DNA from: Lasiosphaeria ovina
Lineage: Eukaryota > Ascomycota > Sordariomycetes > Sordariales > Lasiosphaeriaceae
Direction of reading: 5' to 3'
NCBI GenBank assembly: GCA_033439765.1
Contig: JAULSN010000003.1
Location: 1,736,001 to 1,800,000 of the forward strand
Length of the DNA stretch: 64,000 nucleotides
Below are positions 13,331-23,325 of the stretch, one piece after another; position 1 is the first letter of the stretch; every line of letters starts with the position of its first letter. Position numbers and translations under genes: made by a program. The notes below the pieces were generated by a model. The model searched no databases, was not told where the DNA came from, and was given only the letters and a program-made list of their open reading frames with translations.

Positions 13331-13490
13331 ATGGAAGCTGTGAAGCTGCAGACTGTACTGTACATACATACTACGAGAATACCCATTAATCTGACCTGAG
13401 GCCTAATGGAAGCTGTGAAGCTGCAGACTGTACTGTACATACATACTACAAGAATACCCATTAATCTGACCTGAGGCCTAATGGAAGCTG
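13331..13490. repeat. 75-bp tandem duplication (two full copies plus a partial third)
   Basis: Copy 1 spans 13331-13405 and copy 2 spans 13406-13480, with only about one difference (CTACGAG versus CTACAAG). The first 10 bases of a third copy follow at 13481. Each unit contains AGCTGTGAAGCTGCAG and ACTGTACTGTACATACATAC. The near identity indicates a recent duplication. It lies roughly 0.8-0.95 kb upstream of the importin start. Confidence 0.95.
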
Positions 13491-14007
13491 TTTGGCCTGC
13501 TCGGACGATTTAACAAACGGCTTGAACACCTAATGCTCTTTAATCATGGATTAATGGACTTGACAAGTATGCCTGCATATACGTAGTATTCTCCTGCAGC
13601 CCGAGGGGTATAGGTGATGACCTAGTGCAATTTTAGAGACATGGTTCCAGGAAAGTTTCTGATGGAGTCTCTCTGAGGTGGTGTTATCAACCTTTTTGAC
13701 TTGGGATAGTGTCCCGAGTATATCAGGTATGTACCACCAGACATATTCCATGCACTTAATCTCCATTCCGAACAAGAGCCTGAAGCTTGAGACACTGTGG
13801 AGTCCTGTGCTAATCCTGGCTCCTCACAGTAACCTTACGCGTGCCAATCTTCACAATGCCCTGTATTTTCCCCTCAAGATATGCCGTCCAGATTGGGATA
13901 TTTGGCGGCGGACCTAGCCGGTATATCTAACTCGGGCAAGGAGATGTGGGAGTCGCATGTTCCAGGTTGTTAGTGGCTTTCCGAGCTTGTGATCATAATG
14001 ACGAGTT

Positions 14008-14278
14008 GTCGTACGGTAATACAATCCAATCCCTGAATGTTTGTTGGCGTGGTACTTACGAAGGAAAAGAAAATAACAAATGAACCGGCCAGGAAGGGTC
14101 TTTAATAGTATTTCTAGAGAAGTATTAGACCTCTAGGATTCCAACATAGGGATTCAAATAGCTATTACCTCCCTTAGCGAAAAACCTTTACGACGAGTCG
14201 TAAGGTGCTAAGGCTATTTAGATCTTGGAAAGTACCACGCCAACAAACATTCAGGGATTGGATTGTACTCCGTACGAC
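14008..14278. mobile_element. MITE-like element with about 48-bp terminal inverted repeats
   Basis: The left arm 14008-14056 and right arm 14230-14278 are inverted copies: GTCGTACGG, then CAATCCAATCCCTGAATG and TTTGTTGGCGTGGTACT are shared exactly, with one single-base indel near the outer end. The internal 170 bp are AT-rich with no open frame and include CGACGAGTCG. The structure suits a non-autonomous DNA transposon. No convincing target-site duplication is visible. It ends 305 bp upstream of the SDS23 start codon. Confidence 0.8.
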
Positions 14279-14582
14279 CTGCTGTACTGTACATGTACCG
14301 CCACTGGAATGTCACGCGTTGTTGGCGTTGAGCCACCCCAATTTCAGGGCAATTTACGCGCCTGGCAGCTTCCGCCGAGACACGACCCCGCATCATGAGC
14401 TTAGATCGTCATAGTCCACGCCTAGGTGCATTTGAACGATTCCTCAAACAGCCAAATTCAATTCGACTTCTACAAGCAACTCCCCAAGTGCCCTGGCTTT
14501 CACCTGAGGAGACTCTTGGAAAGGCGACCCGCCTTCCGCAAACATCGCCGCTGTTGCCGCACCGCCGCCGCCATAAGACATC

Positions 14583-16334
14583 ATGGACTCAGACCACCCT
14601 CTCGATCCCTCACTAACAGTGTTGCCGACGAGTGATGCCAATGGCTCGAGCAGCTCCCTTGGTGCCCCAACTGTCTCACCCCCAGAGCGCAGCAATTCGC
14701 AGTCAAGTCACCACAAGCCAGGTCATATCGCCTCGCATCGACAGAGTTTCGCCGAGAACCAGAGGCACCCCCCGCCATCACCTCGCGCCCACAGACACCC
14801 CTCCTTTACCCAGCAGGCGATCCAGGAGTTACTGAACCACCCACCATCTAACCGCCATCCTAACCCCCGCTATGCTGGTAGAGAGTGGCGGGATATTGCT
14901 CTTGGGGAGCTGGCGTCGGATGAGGTTAGGTGGGTTGACTTGGACACAAGCATTGAGGATGCGACCATGGTGCGCCTCCTTTTCCATTTCCCAAAGGAAG
15001 AATAAAAACACGACGACCTTGCAATGGAAAGCTAATAAAGTCTCTTACGAGTGTAGCTTCTTGTTAAGAACAACCCAAGCAATGTTGTGCTTGTCCGCGA
15101 GACGCCCGCCTCGACCACTGCCGTCTCCACATTTGATCACAATGACCTGAACGCATACCTGCTCGTGGTTTTAGGCCTTGCGAAGCCTGACGAAGAGCAT
15201 GTTGAGCTCTACGATGGAATTGCGAAGAAAGCACAATCGCAAACTGCCATAGCCTTGCGTGAGATCCAATCAATTTGCCGCAAGGAACAGCTAGTGGCGC
15301 TGCCAGCCGACCTAACTCTCGACAAGGCGATGGAGGCCTTTGGGAGCGGAATTCATCGTCTTTTACTCACAAACCAGGCATCCGAAGTTGTTGGCATCCT
15401 CAGCCAGCTACGCTTGCTCGAGTTCTTTTGGAACGAGGCTGTTAACTTCCCGGTTATTGACCGATTGTACGGAAGTGTACTCAGAGATCTCCAGATCGGA
15501 ACCCAGCAGATCATTGCCATCAAGTAAGTGTCAGAAATTGTCGCATCGTTCGCAAGACACACACGGAGACACCCATGCTAACACCTGGCCCTTGATGATA
15601 GTGCCGACGCGCCTCTTGCTGATGCCTTGCTGCTGATGAATACCGAGGGACTTAGTTCAGTGGCGGTTGTCGACCATGGGCTGAATGTTGTCGGGAATAT
15701 CTCCACAGCAGACGTCAGGCTCCTGACCAGTGCGGCAAGTCTCCCACTGCTCAAAAGCTCTTGCATGCACTTCATCAGCGTGATCTTGTCTGAGCGCGGT
15801 GTCGAACGTGGTCGCGATTCTTTCCCCGTCTTCTATGTGAACCCATATTCGACGCTCGCCCACACGGTCGCCAAGCTTGTCGCAACCCACTCTCACCGCA
15901 TGTGGGTTGTCGAGTCTGCCTCACCCTCCCCAAGCGCCCCTGCCACGCCTCTCCTTCAGCCGAGCTACCCGAGTGGGACCCTCGCGAGCGCCCCAGCGGC
16001 TGCCTCCGGAGCGGTCACAGGTGCCGGAAGCAGCCCACCCCCCGGTCCGTCAATTATCGTTCCTCCGGCTACTCCTGCGCTCTCAGCACCGCAATCTCCT
16101 CTTCCAGGCCAGAGCTTTGTGTCCGTGCCATCCGCCGCGTTGCCAGGGGCTGGCCTGTCTGGCAGGCTGACAGGTGTGGTGTCCTTGACCGACATCCTGA
16201 ACTTGTTTGCCAGATCAGGAGGTCTCCATCCATCGGATCCTGCCGAGCAGCGCGCCCGCCGGAGACGAAGCTCGAGCAGCTCGGTGCGACCAAATCTTGA
16301 GGGCGGACGGGTGAGCCTGGATGTTAGGAGATGA
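14583..16334 (+). CDS. sds23: SDS23/Psp1-type CBS-domain protein
   Basis: Homologue of yeast Sds23 and fission yeast Sds23/Psp1/Moc1, AMPK-gamma-like CBS proteins linked to PP2A/APC control, stress and nutrient response. Three exons: 14583-14969, 15057-15523, 15602-16334; 528 aa. Introns are 87 and 78 nt; the first uses a GTGCGC donor. The N-terminal 95 residues are Ser/Pro/His-rich and probably disordered. CBS-like units follow, seen as the W..DID-like block WRDIALGEL near 100, [13 protein letters not shown] near 205, [14 protein letters not shown] near 283 and [14 protein letters not shown] near 362. The final CBS unit is split by an 80-residue Pro/Ser/Ala-rich insertion before [16 protein letters not shown] near 470-487. 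The tail is Arg/Ser-rich, as in Sds23. The start ATG is the first in frame after the MITE-like element. Confidence 0.93.
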
Positions 16335-17545
16335 GCCAAAGCGTATGGGAGAAACGTCGCATAATTAATATAGCTTAGCCCACGAGGCTGGATAGCTAGA
16401 CATGCAAAATCATGAAGCCGTAAATTTTCATCAGCTTCACTATACGCTGTCTTCATTTCATTGTTGCGGACAGATAAATACCAAGACTCTTGCATTTCTA
16501 GACAAGTTTACAGCTCGTTGCCATACTTCGTTACTCTACTAACTAGGTAAGAGATATTTGGGGTTCATAAACTCGTGGCTCCAGCTGCCCAAGTGTTTCG
16601 TGACCCTGATGGGTTGATGGGGCTTGCGGAAATAAGAGAGATGTAGATATCTTTGTGCGTCTAGATGGATGTGCGAATGGGGAGAAACCATCAATGGCTG
16701 GTAAAATAAAACATGCCATGACCATAATCGCTGTAGGGAAGTTTCTATCCATCAACAACACGGCACTGTGGAAACCGGAAACGGGGACACAATAGAAGGG
16801 CGACCGACCAAACAAGCCCATAAACAAGTTCTAATCCCTAGACAAAAGAGGGGTATTATAACGTGTTACTCAAACCTTAGACCTTCAAGGAGAGGTAGGT
16901 ATACGGCTTCCCGGCCAACCCGGAATGGAATGAATATGCTGCTTACGACTGTTGCGCCCCTTTCCCACGTCCTATCCAGCCAACCCCATCATCCATCCAC
17001 TCTTCTTCGTGCCTTGCCCACTCTCTCGCGTCGAGATTCGGGTTTGTGACGCGTTTACCCGAGACGTCTGATACACGCATGCATGGAAAAAATGCATACC
17101 TACCACAGCAGTTCCAGCCGGCTGGGCCCAGCAAGAACAAAGAAAGCAGAAACTCCGGAAGCATTCCAATCTCGCTTGTTACACAATCTCCACGCTGCCA
17201 ACAGGGGAAAAAGAGATAGAAAGAGGCCAGGGCACTCCGGACCTGACCTTGCGCAACCCCCTGTGCAACATGAAACCCCTAATTATACAAAGCATCACGG
17301 AAATACAAGTGTCATCGTTATACAGAAGCCAAAAAAAAAAAAAAAAAAAAAAAAAAAAGGTCGAGATACTGGCTGCTAATGACAGCCCCGAGAATGAGAG
17401 AGGTCGGATATCCCCGACTTTCTATCTGTAACCAATGGCCATAAGACCAATATTGAGAGCGAGGTGTGGAGTTCGTAAAATAATGAGAATCGATGCTATA
17501 CTGTTTTATAACCATGTTCTTGGCTGTCAAGAGCAGTAATGTTAG
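16335..17545. other. Convergent intergenic region between SDS23 and INP1
   Basis: Tail-to-tail spacer of 1.2 kb that should carry both 3' untranslated regions. It contains a homopolymer of 28 A (17331-17358). Open frames on both strands are short and none looks like a protein. Confidence 0.6.
17331..17358. repeat. A28 homopolymer tract
   Basis: Twenty-eight consecutive A on the plus strand, about 190 bp downstream of the INP1 stop. The tract lies outside any gene. Its length should be treated as approximate, as homopolymers are prone to sequencing error. Confidence 0.95.
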
Positions 17546-19673
17546 TTAGTCGACACCCCAACTCTGACTCCAATCCGACTGTTGTTGCTGAGCAGGATCT
17601 ACGTCTGCCGGCGGTCCCGGAGATGGGGGAGGGGCAGGTTCAGTTGGTACGCCGGTATGTTCATCGATGTAGATATCGCCGGGAGTGTTTTCGCTAACGG
17701 GCTGCTCTGCACCAGGGAGGGTTTGAAACTCTTCGTCGTCAGACTCGGGAAAGCTGCCCGGAAGCCGCATTTTTCGGCCCCTCGTCAAGGGCCAGTCGTC
17801 TTCGTCGTCTGCCGCACGCTGACCATGGCTGTTATAGCTGTCGGTTGTATTGTCTTCCTCGTCGGACCAGTCCCATTGGACCGGAATCCATTCACCATGG
17901 TCATCTGTACCAGATAAAAAGCCACGCCACTCGCCGGCGGCGATGCGTGCAGCTACCTTCAACATCAGGTTGATTAAATGCGACGGAGGCGACATCAGAA
18001 TCTCGCATGTCTTCTGGATTACGGCCATAGGCAGCCGGCGTACCACGGCTAGCTTGCTAGCGTTCGCCGTAGCCGTAGATACGTGAATTTGGTGTGGCGA
18101 GAAGAGGTTTACTGCGGGAGGTAATGGCGACAGCATTCTCCTACTAGGTGAGATACTGCTGCTTGTTGTTGCTCTGTGGCGGATTTGTGGACGGCGTGCG
18201 ACTACCGAGGATGACCTAGAAAGGTTCGGCGAGGACACAGAGGTAACTAGGATTTGCTCCTCAAAGACCGGTGAAATCGGTGGAACGGTATCTTCAGGTA
18301 TTGTTACACTATGTGATGCCAAACAATCGACGTCAGGGGTAGATGGAGTGGCTTTGACAGAGCTGTTGCCCTCCGATCGTTGTGATTCAGCCGTGCTGAC
18401 ACTCCATGTCCGCGTGGGAGCTGGAACTTCTGTCGAACTCGGCGTCTCTTGCTCGCTGAACGATTCTTCTGGGAGTATGGAATCCCCGGCTCGACGGTCC
18501 TGGTCTACAAGGGATCCAAAATCCGACATGGGAGGGGACGGAGGGAACGATTGCGGACTGGGGAAGGAATCCTGCGACTCAGTTGGCGACCGAGGTCTCG
18601 GGGCTTCCATGTGAATTCCGGCGGGCTCCCATTGTTTTTGCTTCGAGGGAGGGGAGGCGACCAGCGTTAATTGCGGAGGAGCTGTAACAGAACGAGTGGC
18701 CCGGAAACCGTCCAGCTTAGGCGGTTTTGGCAGCGAGAGAGACTCCGCGCCGGTTTTTGGAGACGCCTCGCCCTCACCGTGTCGAAGCCCAGCAAAATCT
18801 TCATTGTCCTCAAGGTTTCCGGTATCCTTTGAGACCAATTCCTTGGCTTCCGGTGACTCTGGGCGGGGTGTTATGCCAAACGAGCTCCCCTCCGAGTCGT
18901 AGGTGCTCTCGGGGCCGTCCAAGCTTGATGCCGGCTCATACTTCTCCTCTCTTTTCTGCAAATGGGCCATCTCAATCGGCGTCACCGGGGTTGGAGGCAA
19001 AGATGTTTGAAACCTTCGCACAGGAGTCCATGGCCGTTTCTTGACCGGAGTCTGCGGTTGCTCTGGAAGCTCGACCGTAAAGGTGCGATTAAACGGACAC
19101 TCTGTTTTCTCGAACTGGAGCACCTTGTCGAAGACCTCTCGCAAAAGATGGGCACGGCGCACATCTTCATCACTCTTGAGTGGCAGTTCTATCCTCCAAT
19201 ACTGGGGTCTTCGGATTTGCAGAACATATTTGCTCGATGTCTCGTCCACACACCAAGCCTGGCTCTTGGGGAGAATGGGCTGCAGCGCAGAGCCACAGCT
19301 GAGGAAGGCTACAGACCCGGGGGCACGGTAGATGCGAAAGGGGCCTTCAAGCACAAGTTAGACATGCCAGGACAGATTGGGGATTCCAGAACGACCCACC
19401 ATTCGCAATAGTTCTTTCGGTCTGGGAAAACCAAGGCAGCGAGCCGGGCTCAACTTCAGGCGGCGCATTCGCCGATCTCGAGCTCGGAGGGACCCAAGGC
19501 GGTCCAGCGGTAAAAGCAAGAATCTTGACAGCAGGGTGGTCGTAGATGGTATCGACGAGACTGGAGGCGGATTGGGACGACGAGGCGTGCTGCGGGGCGG
19601 TCGGGTGAACTGGGGCAGTGAATACGCGGCGCGGTGCGGCGAAGGTAGCGCCTGGGGGCTTTGAGAACTCCAT
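17546..19673 (-). CDS. inp1: Inheritance of peroxisomes protein 1 (Inp1) family
   Basis: Peripheral peroxisomal protein that, in yeast, tethers peroxisomes to the mother cell cortex through Pex3. Two exons (minus): 19673-19400 and 19344-17546, joined over a 55-nt intron (GTGGGT...GAAG, CTAAC branch site); 690 aa. The conserved Inp1 core straddles the junction: PWFSQTERTIANGPFRIYR, then GSVAFLSCGSALQPILPKSQ, a Trp-Cys-Val-Asp turn, and VLQIRRPQYWRIELP, at residues 80-160. The rest is long, Ser/Pro/Glu-rich and low in complexity, as expected of the fungal family, with a short helical region near 430-480 (LMLKVAARIAAGEW). Without the splice the second exon would lack a Met start, which supports the model. 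Function is inferred from family membership. Confidence 0.88.
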
Positions 19674-20941
19674 CGTCCCTTCAGTCTAGTTCGCGAAGCA
19701 TCGTGGAAGTAAGTATAAAGACGACGACCATGGCGCAGAGTGTTAATGTTGTGGGCGACCGGCGAAGGCGGCTCTCGATTGACAGCGTCGAAGTTGGCGT
19801 TGGTGCTAGTTTTGGGCGCTTCTGACTCTCACCCAAGATCGGCCGTCTCGAGGTGGAACGATGGCCGGGTCGGGGTATGGGGCAGATCGCCGATGTGGCG
19901 GCCACGCGAGCAGATGTATGTGCGCCAGGTCTCTGCCCTATGGTCGGTATGAATTAGGATAGCGATGCAAATGGCTCCAGCAATGAGAAAAGGCAATCAG
20001 TCAAACAATTTGGTGGTTGGGAAGCTCGATTCACCGGAGCGCAGTTCCCGAATCTGAAGGCACGGTTCCGTTGATGGCCGACTTCGACGAGGATCCCGAA
20101 CGAAGCGCCCCACACCTCACTAACTTGCACTGCTAGTTAACTAAGGCAGTCCAGGGACAAGCCCGGTTAAGGGATGGATTTTACGAAACTCCCCGGTCCC
20201 AAGGGAGGCAGAAGAATTATCAGAGCCACGCTCTACCACATTTGGTTGCAGAATAAATAATTACCTGGCTACTCGTTTGAGAGCAAAAGCTTCCAAAGTC
20301 AGCTGCTTGATGTCCTGCAGCTCGTGGGGTTGCCACCAAAACAATGGAACACGGGCTGCCCATCCCAGGGACGCGGATCGCCAGGCCGACCAGGAACTGT
20401 GACACTAGTAGCTTACTAGGCTAGCGCCGATCTTTCCAATTTTATTTTACATTCTTCGTTTGTCTCAATGATGCACTTGATTGAGACAAGATACTCTGGT
20501 AGTGTGCGTAAAATACCTACTTTTATTTCACCAAGTGCAGAAGCTCTCGTACCCGTTTCAGCAGATACCCGGGCTACTATAGGACTTGGCCTGGCTTGAA
20601 ACTACGAACTCCCGTCTAATTCTCAACAAAGCTGAACTCCACCAATAACCGAAAATATCCAGGCTGCCATATTGCGTACGGAGTAACGGTGCTCCGTATT
20701 CCGTACATACGGTACGGGATACCCGTCGCTGCATGGAAGTGCCAGGACAGCCGCAACAATGACATCATCTGGACTTTGACGAACCACCACTTCACCCAAG
20801 TGGATCTTTGACATACAACGACTTCACCCCCCAACGGCCAGAAACTGTCTACAGAGTATCCGTACAGTCAATCACAACCCTTCCATCATTACATTGGGCT
20901 CCTCCTATTGCAGGTTGCCGGCTACGCACTTTAATGCAGAC
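19674..20941. other. Divergent promoter region between INP1 and the UsgS-like gene
   Basis: Spacer of 1.27 kb between two divergent genes. It contains short palindromic words around GTACGGAGTA (20676-20685), CTCCGTATTCCGTAC and ACGGTACGGG at 20690-20725. No coding sequence is supported. Confidence 0.6.
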
Positions 20942-22471
20942 ATGGCTTCGGCTGAGCAGCTGCACATCGACAGGGAGAAGCTGAAGCAGAAGCTCGACAC
21001 TTCGCATTTCGATCTGAATGCCGTTTTTCGAGGGGCGCAGCTGACCCTGGTTGGCGGTACGCACTTCCCACTTTGTGCTTGCAGCGCCCATCCCGTAGAA
21101 TTGGGCTTGCCAACTGACCGTCGACTGTAGCCTTCAGAGCGCTGCGAAATCCAGATCTCTTCAACTCTCAGCACTATAGACAGGCCATAAACGCCATTGT
21201 TGCGGGCATCGCTATTCGCGTCTTGATAGCGATTCCGGTGCGCGCCCCTGATTCATTTTATCACAGTCTAACTTTGTCGAATATCTCTGTTTGCTCACCA
21301 GTTTCGGCTTTTAGATCTTATTTATCAAGAGCTCCCTGTGGGCTTCTTCGTTTGTCTTTGATCTTGATCATGTCAGCTGGGATAATAATCTGATCAATGG
21401 TCTCGGCTTCATTGAGGAGCATGTGCTCCAGGCGCCCCTCTTTTTCATGAGTCTGATGCGTTATATCACACCAACCCTTGATGATCTGTAAGCTCTGCAT
21501 GAACACATCAACGGCCGTGGTGAACAGCTACTGAACATGCCTTAGTTTCATGGACTCTCTGAAATGGGTAGATATGACTTACGTTCAAAAGCACAAGCAT
21601 GACCAGGACCCAGGAAATCTACGAGCCATGTACTATCCTGCTCTCAAGCAGTATCCCCTCACAGGTGGCAAAGCTAGCTCGTCGGCCACATCGACATCCT
21701 TCGTTCGGCTCCCCGACTCCGTATCTAGATATATTCCAAGATCGGCGTTAGTGTTTCTCTCCCGCTATGTCCGCAAGGGTTTGGTCTCGCTCGCCATTTT
21801 CGCCGCATCATACCTGCCAGTTGTTGGCCGGCTAGTGCTTCCGGCCGCCAGTTTCTGGACCTTCAACAAATCTGTTGGTTTGGGGCCGGCGTCCATTGTC
21901 TTCGGCGCTGGTGTCTTCGTCCCAAAGAAGTATCTCGTCATCTTCCTGCAGAGCTATTTTGCTTCTAGGAGCTTGATGAGGGAGTTATTGGAGCCCTACT
22001 TTGCCAGAATCCGTTTCACCAAGGAGGAAAAGAGGAAATGGTTTCGCAACCGTCAAGGAATTCTCTTCGGATTTGGTGTCGGCTTTTATATCCTGCTGCG
22101 AATCCCTCTTCTTGGTGTTCTGATTTATGGAATCGCCGAGGCGGTAAGTTCTGGGAGCAATAGCATATTACCAAGCGGCCACTCGACCTTTTTGCGGATG
22201 CAAGTACTAATTTCCGATATAACAGAGTACGGCATATTTGATCACGAAGATAACTGATCCACCCCCGCCAGTGTCCCAGAGCAAGGGCTTTACGGCAAGA
22301 CAAGTTGAATGGAACAATAAACACAAGTTCCTCAGCTTATCATTGGCGAATATGGACACTCTTCACGACGATCCGCCTCCCTACCAACCTACCGATCCGT
22401 ATCCCCGTTCCTCGGTTGGCCAGGGAGTTGCTCCGGTAACAGAACCTCCCTCACAAACAACTAGCTACTGA
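20942..22471 (+). CDS. Fungal multi-pass membrane protein, UsgS-like
   Basis: Conserved filamentous-fungal membrane protein of unknown biochemical role, resembling Aspergillus UsgS as I recall that family. Five exons: 20942-21056, 21131-21237, 21315-21487, 21546-22143, 22226-22471; 412 aa. Introns are 74, 77, 58 and 82 nt. Visible parts: an N-terminal soluble stretch; a hydrophobic segment across exons 2-3 (INAIVAGIAIRVLIAIP then ILFIKSSLW); an FDLDHVSWDNNLINGLGFIE block; LMRYITPTLDDL; then YVQKHKHDQDPGNLRAMYY; two hydrophobic blocks around LVSLAIFAASYLPVVGRLVL and FGFGVGFYILLRIPLLGVLI; and a Pro-rich cytosolic-type tail. An in-frame upstream ATG exists at 20894, but ATGGCTTCG at 20942 is preferred. 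The exon 2-3 junction is the least certain and was chosen to avoid an in-frame TAG. Confidence 0.82.
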
Positions 22472-23022
22472 ATCTGAAGTAGTAGATTTGACTCCGGCTT
22501 ATTCCATCGCTCTGATGTAACATAAGAAATAGGCCCATTGGCCTGGTTTGCTTATATCAGTATTGCACTTTATGGGACAATGTTGAACGATCTCGAGATG
22601 GCCAAGACTTTTGGCCTGCCACACCGGACGTGGGTGGTTGCCAACATATGGATCCTATCCAACATCTCCCCGTAGCTTACGATATGAAGCGGAGGTTTGG
22701 TGTCGGATATGGCGCCGCATTTTTAAATGTTTTGCGCGCAATGGGTGCTTCTCAACGTTACCATCGGGTTCGGTCGCCGATACCTGGCACTTCAGAATTG
22801 ATTACGTCTTTGCAACTGTCCTTTTGCATTTGACTAACCCGGATCTGCTTGCCGGCTCCTTATCAAGTTCCCCTCCCCCCATCCCCCTCGGCGACGCACC
22901 GTGTGGAGCGGGGATAACCACAGGTGGCAGCGCGGGGGGTCCTAAGATGCGTATGGGCCACCCCAATCTTCGAGACGGTCACTGTCGAGGTATTCATAGG
23001 TATCTATGTAGTCAAGAGGATG

Positions 23023-23028
23023 TGATAA
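23023..23028 (+). promoter_or_regulatory. Candidate GATA-factor (AreA/NIT2) site
   Basis: TGATAA, a match to the HGATAR element bound by fungal nitrogen regulators, lies about 300 bp upstream of the formamidase start. A single match is weak, but formamidase genes are known targets of AreA/NIT2-type nitrogen control. Confidence 0.35.
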
Positions 23029-23247
23029 GGGTTCAACAGGCGCTCCATTCCCCCGCCCGCCCTGCACGACCCGCCCATTCTCGTCGATAAATGCAGTTTT
23101 TGGATCGTGTACGTTACGTCGTTGACACTCACTGCTCATGCGAGGGTCGGGACGGACGTGCGGGGTAGCTCGAGGGAGGTTTATTATATCTGAGCTTGGT
23201 TTGCTTGCCCCTCGGTGGGCTGGGTGCCTTGATTTTTCTACCTAGTT

Positions 23248-23253
23248 CTATCT
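23248..23253 (-). promoter_or_regulatory. Candidate GATA-factor (AreA/NIT2) site
   Basis: The minus strand reads AGATAG, a second HGATAR match, about 75 bp upstream of the formamidase start. Evidence is the motif and position only. Confidence 0.35.
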
Positions 23254-23325
23254 ATTTTTTTTTTGCTCTTCGCTGCACCTTCGTATAGCTCTGTGGAAAT
23301 TCTCTGGTTGGCATTGTAATTCGGT

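Larger units (their letters stand above)
12549..14582. other. Repeat-bearing gap between kap121 and SDS23
   Basis: Divergent promoter region of two kilobases between the importin gene (minus) and SDS23 (plus). It contains a 75-bp tandem duplication (13331-13490) and a MITE-like element (14008-14278). Several copies of ACTGTACTGTACAT-like words occur. No gene is visible. Confidence 0.6.
22472..23325. other. Intergenic region upstream of formamidase
   Basis: Spacer of 854 bp between two plus-strand genes, holding the UsgS-like 3' end and the formamidase promoter. Open frames here (up to 159 codons at 22611-23090) overlap in several frames and show no protein likeness. Two HGATAR-type GATA sites occur, listed separately. 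Confidence 0.55.

Noticed and set aside
22611..23090. 159-codon plus-strand ORF before formamidase
   Set aside because: It overlaps another frame, has mixed composition and no conserved motif; the region more likely holds a promoter.
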